Part shown: piece by piece, positions 10,801-19,526 of the stretch
How positions within the stretch are numbered: the stretch's first letter is position 1
Layout: each line of letters starts with the position of its first letter
From: Cydia pomonella
Taxonomy: Eukaryota > Arthropoda > Insecta > Lepidoptera > Tortricidae
NCBI RefSeq assembly: GCF_033807575.1
Contig: NC_084730.1
Coordinates: 1,223,986 to 1,287,985 of the forward strand
Length of the DNA stretch: 64,000 nt
Direction of reading: 5' to 3'
Translations under genes and position numbers: made by a program
Notes under the pieces: generated by a model
What the model saw: the letters and a program-made list of their open reading frames with translations, nothing else
Told to the model about the DNA's origin: nothing
The model's database searches: none

Positions 10801-11423
10801 TATGAGAGAATTAAATGTGTACAAGAAACATGTTATTTGTTGTAAATATGTATTAAATGACCACTTGTGTGCAGGACAGTACACGAAAGGTCACATGTAA
10901 CAAATGCGGTCAAGTGCGAGAGCCTGATATTTATGTATTCCGAACGCCTCATAAATAACAAACACAAATTTATCTATACAGCCCGCAAACAAAACAACAA
11001 AAAAAGATGAAGCAAATCATAAGGAAACAGGCGATAACAATGCCGCTAGCGACTGCAGAGTTAAGTTTGTAAATATTAAAATATCCAAGTTAACACTGCG
11101 TTATTTAAAGTCTTTGTACGTATGAAGTTAAGGTTCAAAATGGTTTGTCTTGTAATATTTTTAAGGGTTGTGTGACAATCATTGTTTTTTTTTTGCGATG
11201 ATGTTGGAATGCAAATTTCTGCTATACTAGTGACCTTTTTTTATTATACGGATGTCTGATCTAGAAAAACAAAAGGTATTATTTGGTTCGATGACGAAAT
11301 AGATTTCATAAACAATATAATTAATATTTTACCTCAGTTGATGGAAAAATACCCTATTTAACGTATTTTTCTAACAACTAAGGTAAATATTCTACAAAAA
11401 TGCAGTCATTGTCATTCTGTTTT
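10801..11423. other. No gene; short repeat fragment
   Basis: A 15-bp start of family H (GCGGTCAAGTGCGAG) occurs at 10906-10920 and then stops. The rest is AT-rich with nothing recognised. Confidence 0.4.
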
Positions 11424-11535
11424 TTAGGGTTCCGTACCCAGAGGGTAAAACGGGACCCTATTACTAAGACTCCGTTGTCCGTCCGTCCGTCTGTCACCAG
11501 GCTGTATCTCATGAACCGTGATAGACAGACTAAAC
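11424..11535 (+). repeat. Repeat fragment starting TTTAGGGTTCCGTACCC
   Basis: The sequence carries GGGTTCCGTACCCAGAGGGT, then GACTCCGTTGTCCGTCC and CTGTCACCAGGCTGTATCTC. It is a second family whose end resembles the family H terminal hairpin but whose body differs. A tail of the same kind (GGGTACGGAACCCTAA) occurs at 61947-61962. Confidence 0.6.
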
Positions 11536-11689
11536 AGTTGAAATTGTCACAGATGATGTATTTCTGTTGCCGCTATAGATATTAATTTGTAAATTTGTTA
11601 AGCCACCAAGAATTGTAATATGCCATAAGACTAAATAAATAAGTTAGGTACCAAAGATAATTGATTGTAATAGAGGTAAATTCTGGAAG

Positions 11690-12025
11690 CGCTGATGGCC
11701 TAGCGGAAAGAGCGTGCGACTTGCAATCCGGAGGTCGCGGGTTCAAACCCCGGCTCGTACCAATGACTCCAATGAGTTTTTCGGAACTTATGTACGAAAT
11801 ATCATTTGATATTTACTAGTCGCTTTTCGGTGAAGGAAAACATCGTGAGGAAACCGGACTAATCCTAACAAGGCCTAGTTTACCCTCTGGGTTGGACGGT
11901 CAGATGGCAGTCGCTTTCGTAAAAACTAGTGCCTACGCCAAATCTTGGGATCAGTTGTCAAGCGGACCCCAGGCTCTCATGAGCCGTGGCAAAATGCCGG
12001 GACAACGCGAGGAGAGGAAGAAAGA
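11690..12025 (+). mobile_element. tRNA-derived SINE, family B, full-length
   Basis: The tRNA-like head has TGGCCTAGCGGAAAGAGCG and GGTCGCGGGTTCAAACCCCG. The body follows with TGATATTTACTAGTCGCTTT, TCACGATG-type sequence in complement, and the tail GACAACGCGAGG. It joins directly onto a minus-strand family A SINE. No mature tRNA is implied. Confidence 0.9.
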
Positions 12026-12026
12026 G

Positions 12027-12300
12027 AAATAATAAATAAATAAATAAATATTATATGACATTATTACACAAATTAACTAAGTCCCACAGTAAGCTCAATA
12101 AGGCTTGTGTTGAGGGTACTTAGACAACGATATATATAATATATAAATATTTATAAATACTTAAATACATAGAAAACACCCATGACTCAGGAACAAATAT
12201 CCATGCTCATCACACGAAAAAATGCCCTTACCAGGATTTGAACCCGGGACCATCAGCTTCGTAGGCAGGGTCACTACCCACTAAGCCAAACCGGTCGTCA
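12027..12300 (-). mobile_element. tRNA-derived SINE, family A, near full-length
   Basis: On the minus strand the tRNA-like head is at 12295-12225 with TTTGGCTTAGTGGGTAGTG and CGGGTTCAAATCC. The tail is a run of TAAA repeats on the plus strand at 12027-12050. The two SINEs here meet tail to tail. Confidence 0.88.
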
Positions 12301-13236
12301 AGAATAGAGGTAAATTCTAAGAAAAAAACTTGCCCCTTAGTTTGACATCCAAAACAGATGGCGCTGTACTGCGCCATATGTTTTACGGCCACTGTATTGT
12401 CAAACGTCAACTTTTGACAATCAGAGATACAGCAAAATGTATGGAGCTGTACAGCGCCATCTCGTTTACCTCACAGTCGGAACACTAAATTGTCTTATAG
12501 TCTCGCCGGAAGATCAGCGCTGACTTTTGGGTGAGCACTAATGCTGAGGCGGGACCATTTCGTGGTAAACTATTTATTTATTCTATGTTTCTTTCTTTTG
12601 TTATGTTGTTATACTTTTGTATGTCATAGTTTATCACGAATAAATGCTATGATTTCTGATTTCTTAGATTTTACGCATCTTAATCAATGTATGTTTGCTT
12701 ATGCCGCCAGCATCCTTGGTACAATGTCTCAAGAGCCTGTTTTAGATATAAGCTAGTTATAGTAATCCTCTGTATATATCCATTATGTATATTGTTATTG
12801 TAAATAAATCATTATTATTTTTTGCTTATTGTACTAACGCAATACATATAATTTTTATTGCCAATCAGTTATTTCGAAAATTTTCCCTACACTTTGCCCA
12901 TGTCCTACGTCAATCCATAAATTGTTCCAATGACTAAGTCATGTACAAACTACAATTTTCTTGTCATATTGTTTGCCACTTTGGTTATTATTCCCATTAA
13001 CCGTTACGAAATGACAGACAGACAGACTGCATTACAGGAAATTATGACTAATTATTGAGTTGGAAAAACATGGATTTAACTGTCAATGTACAAGGAAATT
13101 CAGTGCATATTAATCGTCTTAATGAGATGGTAATCAGGTATGGATTAATTGTTTTCGTGTTTTTATACCATGGCAAGATGTTCCTATTTGTCCCTGTCTC
13201 ACGTGATCGCCACCGTATGAATCGGGGACAAATGCG
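12301..13236. other. No gene; probable MITE debris
   Basis: The segment 12330-12470 has inverted blocks around AGATGGCGCTGTAC and GTACAGCGCCATCT, which suggests an old MITE. Further on, the small open frames read low-complexity hydrophobic codons and look non-coding. Confidence 0.45.
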
Positions 13237-13258
13237 AATTGCCTAGCTTAGTCGGTAG

Positions 13259-13434
13259 CAAAGAGAATTTGAAATAGAGGTGGATTGTCAAAGTAAACTT
13301 AGTAGCCACAGTAAATTTACTGCCATCAAACCGCTTATCTGAAAGTTTTAATCATGTGTCTAGATATGGCAGTAAATTTACTGTGGCTACTAAGTTTTCT
13401 TTGACAATCCACCTCTATTTCAAATTATCTTTGT
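13259..13434. mobile_element. Palindromic MITE, family A, compact copy
   Basis: The arms start CAAAGAGAATTTGAAATAGA and run for about 65 bp with few mismatches. They carry GGTGGATTGTCAAAG and ACAGTAAATTTACTGCCAT. A TCGGTA duplication lies on either side (about 13252-13257 and 13435-13440). It is inserted in the tRNA-like head of the family D SINE. Confidence 0.85.
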
Positions 13435-13570
13435 CGGTAATGCCTCTGAAGCAGGAGGTCCCAGGTTCGAATCCCGGTAAGAACCTTTATTTGTGTGTTC
13501 ATCACTAATATTTGTTCTTGAGTTGTGGATGTTATCTATGTGTCTAAAGTATGTGTTTATCTATCTAAGT

Positions 13571-14287
13571 TAGACCACAAGGTTCTCAGCTCACACGACT
13601 TAAAACTGGCCACTAAGATATCCGTTTATATGGCAGTCGTGCTGCCTAACCTTCTATACTCCGCTGAAACGTGGACCGTTTAACGCCGCCATATTCGCAT
13701 GCTGGACCGATTCCACCTCAGATGCCTACGCAAAATACTGAAGATCCGATGGTCTGATCGTGTTCGGAATACCGAAGTGCTGCGTAGAGCAAATGTGGGT
13801 GGTATCGAGGTATAACCTCATGCGACGTCAGCTTCGTTGGTGCGGTCACGTTTCACGGATGAACGACCAGCGTGTGGCTAGGCGCATCTTTTATTCTGAG
13901 CTTGAGGAAGGCAAGCGGAAACAGGGTGGCCAATTCCTCAGGTACAAAGATGTACTTAAGCGGCACATGAAAAAGTGTCGTATAGAGCCCTCGCGATGGG
14001 AGCAGCAGGCAGCCATACGAATGGAGTGGCGGGCTACTATAAATGCCAAAGTAGCTGATTTCGAAGCTCGTCGGCGCTTAGAGCTGGACGCCAAGCGCGA
14101 CGATATAAAAGCCAGACCACCCGCGGCTACGCACTATAATTACGAAAATGGTGTGCTCACATGCCCGCAATGTTCGCGAACTTTTAGTAGCAAGATCGGC
14201 TACACCAGTCACTTGCGAGCACACCAGAGACAGCAACGGAGTTGATAGCAGTCGCCGTGGCCGAATCGGCCGTGGAGTTATTATTAT
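13571..14287 (+). pseudogene. LINE fragment with a C-terminal zinc-finger-like motif
   Basis: The copy is 5'-truncated and keeps the region after the RT domain. It first reads VVLPNLLYSAETWTV-like residues (about 13632-13680), interrupted by a stop codon. In the long frame (13760-14245) it reads LMRRQLRWCGHVSRMNDQR, then GKRKQGGQFLRYKDVLKRH and RWEQQAAIRMEWRATI. It ends with CPQCSRTFSSKIGYTSHLRA and a histidine, a C2H2 zinc-finger pattern. A (TTA)n tail follows. The 13-bp duplication TATCTATCTAAGT (13558-13570 and 14288-14300) proves insertion by target-primed reverse transcription. A frameshift near 13760 and the in-frame stop show that it is dead. Confidence 0.9.
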
Positions 14288-14410
14288 TATCTATCTAAGT
14301 ATATCGTCGCCTTGTACCCATAGTACAAGCTTTGCTTAGTTAATATGTGTAAGATTGTCCATATATTTTTATTATTATTTTTTATTTGTTTAATGATTTA
14401 TAATATATGA

Positions 14411-14690
14411 CGATCGGCCTGGTCTAGTGGGTAGTGACCCTGCCTATGAAGCTGATGGTCCTGGGTTCGAAACCCTGTAATGGCATCTATTTGTGTGATG
14501 AGCACAGGTGTTGCCGTGTTTATCACGTATATTTTTGTTCCTGATTCATGGATGTCTTCTATGTATTTATTTGTATATTATATATATCGTTGTCTTGAAT
14601 ACCCACAACACAAGCCTTCTTGAGCTTACCGTGGGACTTAGTCAATTTGTGTAAGAATGTCCCTATAATATTTATTTATTTATAAATATA
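14411..14690 (+). mobile_element. tRNA-derived SINE, family A
   Basis: The head has GGCCTGGTCTAGTGGGTAGT and CCTGGGTTCGAAACCC. The body runs through TGTGATGAGCACA and CACAAGCCTTCTTGAGCTTA to a TTTATTTATTTA tail. It carries a short insertion near 14512-14530. Confidence 0.88.
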
Positions 14691-16190
14691 ATAATAGACG
14701 CAATTCCCATCTGTGATCGGCGGGTACAAATAGGAATAGGCAAGTACAGCCATAAAATAAACGTATTTAAAATTTTAAGTCAGATTTGCTAACTTTTTTC
14801 ACATATATTTAGTTCGGGCTTTATTTTATTTTATTTGCTTATTAGTGAGAAATAATGTTGTTACGAATATGAATTCCATTCCAAAAAGTTTAGTTGAAAT
14901 ACTTTTAATTGATTGCAAGATAAACTGTACTAAATATAAATATTTCAATGTAAAAACACGCGAGTGATTGAAAACACAGCGATTAATAGGTTCAAAATAA
15001 AACAAAGAAATATAACTTTACAATATTATTTTATTTTATTACAACTAATAATTACTATCATACTTTCTACATAACTAAGATATAAAATAATATAGAAATT
15101 CAGGCACATCTCAAAGGCTTGTATGATATGTATATGTAAAACTATTGTGTATATAACCCATACTCAACGTGACAAAAATACGGTTTATTTTCATACAATG
15201 TCATGAAATTACTAAGATCGAACACAAAAAGTGACCAATATTTAAGATACTATTAACTATGAATTAATTCTAAAGATAGAAAACTGATTACTATCAACAA
15301 TGATATGTATAACTCCGTATAAGATAAATAAAATCTAAGAAAAAACGTGCCTCGAATTATCAAGAAAAAAAATATTCTCGAATAGATGGCGATATACCTT
15401 TGCCCTATACTCGAGTAGATGGCGACACCATTTGATATTTAACATATATCAGTGAAAGAACATGGGTCAAATAGCCATATGGCATTCTAAGAGTTTTAGT
15501 CCTGTGTCGAAAGATGGCAGTAAATCTAGTTGACCACAAAATTTACTTTGACAATACGCCTCTATAATATTGTGTAGTTACTATTGGTTGTGGCACGTCA
15601 CTATATATATATATATATATACATTTCATTCAATTTAAAAAAACACAACTGTAGATAAATTGCATTCTGTTGCATTTTTTTTGGTTAAGAGCAAGAAAAT
15701 TTTGTTTTACATCATTCATTATTTGTTTCTTTAACGATTCTCTGATAGATGATATAAAAGTTATTCACTTGTTTTAATTTTACTTCCCTATCCACTTCCA
15801 TTAGAATGGCGAAGAAATAAACGTCCTAAAAATGTTTTTTTAAACTGTGCGTTTTAAAATTACCTTCGTAATGAAGTTTAGTTGAGTTATTTTTGTAATC
15901 GATCTTAGTAATACAATTTCCAATAAAATAACAATTAATTTACACAAGAATCACGCTTGTCAATATAACTTCATTTAACTGTAAAAAAAAGCCTCAAACA
16001 CTAACATATTAGCATTTTTATCAAGCGACAAAATGCCATGTATTCTACTTCTGTCGTAGATAATGCGATAAATAATCATATATCACCCATCACTCTCTAT
16101 TTAGTATAGTGCGAAAGCGACAAGACTATATTATAAAATGTCAACATCTTATTAAAAATTACAACATATTTTTCTATGAGATTTCTATGC
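14691..16190. other. AT-rich stretch without a gene
   Basis: I see no coding signal over 1.5 kb. The segment 15375-15575 is a worn family A MITE (TCGAAAGATGGCAGTAAAT and TTTACTTTGACAATACGCCT). An (AT)n run lies at 15601-15620. Confidence 0.5.
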
Positions 16191-16196
16191 GCACTT

Positions 16197-16482
16197 GTAC
16201 CAAAGAGAATATGAAATAGATGTGTCAAAGTAAACTTTCGTTTCGAGCGATAACATGGCGAGCGGCGTCGTTTCGAGCGATGGCTCAACCTTTGGCATAT
16301 GCTCTATTAGATGGCGCCACTTTTTGATATTTAACAATAAATTTAACACATCAGTGAAAGAATAACGATCAAAGTCAAAAGGCGTTCTAAAAGTTTTAAT
16401 CATGTGTCGAAAGATGGCAGTAAATTTACTGTGGCTACAAAGTTTACTTTGAATATCACATCTATTTCAAATTCTCTTTGCT
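16197..16482. mobile_element. Palindromic MITE, family A
   Basis: The left end ACCAAAGAGAATATGAAATA and the right end ATTTCAAATTCTCTTTG are complementary in large part. Inner blocks include TTTCGAGCGAT and AAAGATGGCAGTAAATTTAC. The centre contains GATGGCGCCAC. No transposase is encoded, and the overlapping minus-strand frames are by-products. Confidence 0.8.
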
Positions 16483-16557
16483 TATACTTACGGTAAATGG
16501 GTCAAAATTATTTTCGTTGTCTTGTTTTTGTCCCCAAAATGTGACGGAGTGGAGCTT

Positions 16558-16621
16558 TTTGTATGAGATGAAATTTAGTTTTTAATTTTTGTATGAGATG
16601 AAATTTAGTTTTTAATTTTTG
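16558..16621 (+). repeat. 31-bp tandem duplication
   Basis: Two exact consecutive copies of a unit that starts TGTATGAGATGAAATTTAG and ends TTTAATTTT. Confidence 0.9.
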
Positions 16622-16900
16622 TCATGGTAAATGTAATCTACAGCTAAAAAGACATGCAATAGCACTCGCCTTTTGTATTTATTTAATAAAATACAGAAAT
16701 ACAAGCGTGACAAAGTGGTCAAAAACAAGACAACGAATATCGAGCCAAATATAAACAAAATAGATTGTTAGAAAGAATTGATAGTTTTCAGTTATTTTCT
16801 CCAGTTAGGGTGAAATAGTTTGAGATGATTTTAAGACAAAACAGGACAACTATATACAACATTTTAGTTACTTTTTTTTATATTATACACTTGGTTAATG

Positions 16901-17106
16901 GCCTGTTTCACATTGTCCAAGTAAAGTATTGGATAGCTTATTAACAAATGAATTAACCGCTGGATAAAACTTCCTGCAAAACTTAACACTTTATCTACCA
17001 GTTAAGCTTATTTGAAGATTGTGAAACGCTAACGAGGACTTTATTCGTCAGGTAAGTGGCAAGTAGCTAATTCAGGACTTTACTTGGAGATTGAGAAACA
17101 AGCCCT
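16901..17106. mobile_element. MITE with TGTTTCACATTGTCCAAGTA ends
   Basis: The left end GGCCTGTTTCACATTGTCC and the right end GGAGATTGAGAAACAAGCCC are inverted relatives. Both contain CAAGTAAAGT or its complement. A left-end fragment of the same family is at 61722-61815. Confidence 0.75.
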
Positions 17107-17504
17107 AAGTCTCGTTTCAGTTAGGAATAAGTATTTAGTTTTGATCCACCACATTAGAATGATAATTATATCTCTTTTAAATTTTCGAAAAAGCTTAGTC
17201 ATGATATCGGGTGTAATAACATAATAGTTAAATGTCTTTTTTATGCATTCACGCAAAATAAAACAGGTATGAAAAGAAAAGTGTACAAAAACTTTCTGAT
17301 ATTAACATCAAAATTGTACAGATTCCACTGTCCATAACAGCCGCATGTGATAAAACTCATTCGTTTACCGTATCATGCAAATACAAGTTCCAAATATTCA
17401 TTGATTGTATTTGATGTATAAAGTATAAGATAAATTAGTCTTTCGAATTTGACAGCTAATGTACATAGAGCGCTTTATATATTATATACAGCTTGATATA
17501 ACTG

Positions 17505-17562
17505 AATGATTAAACGAAAAATTTTACGACATACCGTAAAATTTTTCGTTTGATAATTCAGT
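17505..17562. repeat. Near-perfect hairpin
   Basis: AAACGAAAAATTTTACG is followed after a few bases by CGTAAAATTTTTCGTTT, giving a 17-bp perfect stem with a very short loop. It may be a minimal MITE remnant or a recent cruciform-prone sequence. Confidence 0.8.
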
Positions 17563-17795
17563 TATCATAAAACTTGCGCCATGTACTCAGATTCCATCGA
17601 ACTCAGTGCCACGATTATTTTCTTACCCCCTTATTCATAAAACTTTACGGACCTGATTTAGTTAAATTATGTTTTAGCCCTTTCTTACAAATACATAAGT
17701 CAAAATGACAGATAAAGACAATCGATTCATAGCTAATTCAGGCCAGTAACGCGTTTATGAATAACGCCATTAGACTTTACATACCTACCAACCAA

Positions 17796-18135
17796 AGGGA
17801 ATTTGATATAGAGGTGGATTGTCAAACAAAGCTTTGTAGCTACAGTAAATTTACTGCCATCTTTCGACACAGATCAAACCCCAAAGGTATGGCGCATCAT
17901 TTCGAGCGATAGATCTTTGGGTTATGCCCGGTAATTTGGCGCTACTTTTTGATATTTAACAAATTTAACACATATCAGTGAAATAATGAAACATGACTAC
18001 AATTAAATAAAGAATAATAAGGATCAAAGTCAAATGGCGTTTTAAAAGCTTTAATCATGTGTCGAAAGATGGCAGTAAATTAACGAGGCTACAAAGTTTT
18101 CTTTGACAATCCACCTCTATTTCAAATTCATTATG
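17796..18135. mobile_element. Palindromic MITE, family A, with central expansion
   Basis: The left end CAAAGGGAATTTGATATAGA and the right end TCTATTTCAAATTCATTATG are inverted. Both arms carry TTTACTGCCATC or the related GATGGCAGTAAATT. A short duplication with AATAATGAAACATG lies near 17985-18010. Confidence 0.8.
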
Positions 18136-18295
18136 TACCAACACAATCAATGATTTTTTGCACGTTCGAAATTTAGAATGTCACACACGGCTGGAAAAAA
18201 AAGTTAAAATTTTGAATTGTGCCTAGGGTAAACAACTGAAAGAGTATTCCACTAGTTGTTCTGCGTGGAAGACATATTATAGGTCTACTGTATTA

Positions 18296-18893
18296 ACTAG
18301 GAAATGCAATCTCGAACAAAGATTAAAGATTCGAGATCTCGCGTGAAAAATCTGATTCGAGATTAGATGTTTCTAGATCTCTACCGTCAGAATTTCGAGA
18401 TCGAGATTTGACAAATTAATTAACAAAAAAAAAAAGAGTTATTTTGATCACCAATCCCTTAAAATTCAGTGTATACTATCTATTTAGGGTACTTTCTGTT
18501 TCTATATTTCGGTAATAGTAATATTTGCAAATATAAAGAGAATTTTGAGAGGCAAAGAGCCACGTTACAGCGCTCTAATTGTCAGTTAATACTTTCAGTG
18601 CCGAGGGCCCCATTTCCAATATGAACACACCTAACCTATTCTTGAATGTGTGTGTGTTGGAATGTGTTAAAACGGTACACATGGTATAACTGCTTGAACA
18701 ACATGAATCTTATCATTAATCAAAACAAAATAATTCACACGCATCAATCTTTAATCTGTTCGAGATCTCGAAAACATTAATCCAGTAATATATTTTTTAA
18801 TCGAGATCTCGACCGACACTGCAACAATCGAAATTTTCTGCTAAAGAGATTAAATCTCGAAAATTCGCTCGAGATCTCGCGATATCGAGATTT
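18296..18893. mobile_element. Probable DNA element rich in CGAGATCTCG
   Basis: The left end (GGAAATGCAATCTCGA) and right end (TATCGAGATTTC) are inverted relatives. At least eight CGAGATCTCG-like or TCGAGAT motifs cluster in the outer 150 bp of both sides. Subterminal motif clusters of this kind suit a hAT-like transposase, but I see neither a transposase nor a clear target duplication. Confidence 0.5.
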
Positions 18894-18894
18894 C

Positions 18895-19140
18895 ATTATA
18901 CTCTGTATCTTTAGGTATTTAAATAAAAGTAAACAAACAATTTGTACATTTTCGAGTAGTTATAACATTAACCCCCTTATTCATAAACGTATACTAAAGT
19001 TACGATGCCGCTAATAATCGTTTGTCCCTTTCCATCATACCAATACGTCGGAAAGGGACAAACGAATATACGGACAAAACGAAAATGTACAAATTGTTTG
19101 TTTACTTTTATTTAAATACCTAAAGATACTGAGTATAGAT
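18895..19140. repeat. Inverted repeat with a nested MITE arm
   Basis: The block starting TACTCTGTATCTTTAGG (18897) returns as its complement ending at about 19138, giving arms of about 55 bp with TAAACAAACAATTTGTACAT. Between them is CCCTTATTCATAAACGT with GGAAAGGGACAAACGA, also found at 54985-55070. The repeat lies just downstream of the DENND2-like stop codon and may overlap its 3' untranslated region. Confidence 0.75.
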
Positions 19141-19229
19141 GTCGCTTACGTACGGCATTCCACGAGATGTCGTAAGCGACAGACCTATGTACAATTTTTT
19201 TTCCACTAACTTAACATAAAAACTAAAAA

Positions 19230-19526
19230 TTAATTAACCAACTCCCTCAATTTAGTTTTCAATAATCTCACTTTTTTATTCATAGCCGTTTTGTAATATC
19301 CCTTACCGTCCATTTTCTCCATTCTTCCCCTACTGCTGACTCTTTCTTCGAATAATTCGTAGAAGTTGGGTAAAGGTGTATCGACTAGGGGCACATTGTT
19401 GTTTTGTTTGTTTGTGTGTATGGCGGCCATGTTTTGTATGAAATGGTTGAACATGGCGGTTTCCGTGAACCATTCTAGAAAGTATTGGTTCTGTTTTGAC
19501 GGAGCGTTTTTAATGAAGGTTTCTTT
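19230..19526 (-). CDS. DENND2-like last coding exon (dDENN end and stop)
   Basis: The acceptor is a T-rich tract ending CAG just above 19526, and the exon starts in phase 0. It encodes 98 residues: KETFIKNAPSKQ, QYFLEWFTETAMFNHFIQNM, a short linker, PNFYELFEERV, and a basic C-terminus KKVRLLKTKLRELVN, then TAA at 19232-19230. In DENND2 proteins the same position holds an F-E-x-F-x-E-T-x-M-F motif followed by a lysine-rich end. The open frame continues in the track only from the internal Met, which hides the first 24 residues. Confidence 0.88.
   Translation of the reverse strand, partial: KETFIKNAPSKQNQYFLEWFTETAMFNHFIQNMAAIHTNKQNNNVPLVDTPLPNFYELFEERVSSRGRMEKMDGKGYYKTAMNKKVRLLKTKLRELVN

Larger units (their letters stand above)
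13237..14395 (+). mobile_element. SINE family D split by a MITE and a LINE
   Basis: The SINE survives in three pieces. The head start is 13237-13258 (TGCCTAGCTTAGTCGGTA). The rest of the head and first body part is 13435-13570, with a B-box like GGTTCGAATCCC. The 3' part is 14301-14395 with CTTGTACCCATAGTACAAGC. A second copy of the 3' part is at 55975-56045. The pieces rejoin cleanly once the two insertions are removed, and both insertions left direct duplications. Confidence 0.75.

Noticed and set aside
11697..11761. tRNA gene in the GGTCGCGGGTTCAAACCCCG region
   Set aside because: The A and B boxes are present, but the sequence continues into a body shared by at least five loci, and the acceptor stem does not pair. 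It is a SINE head.
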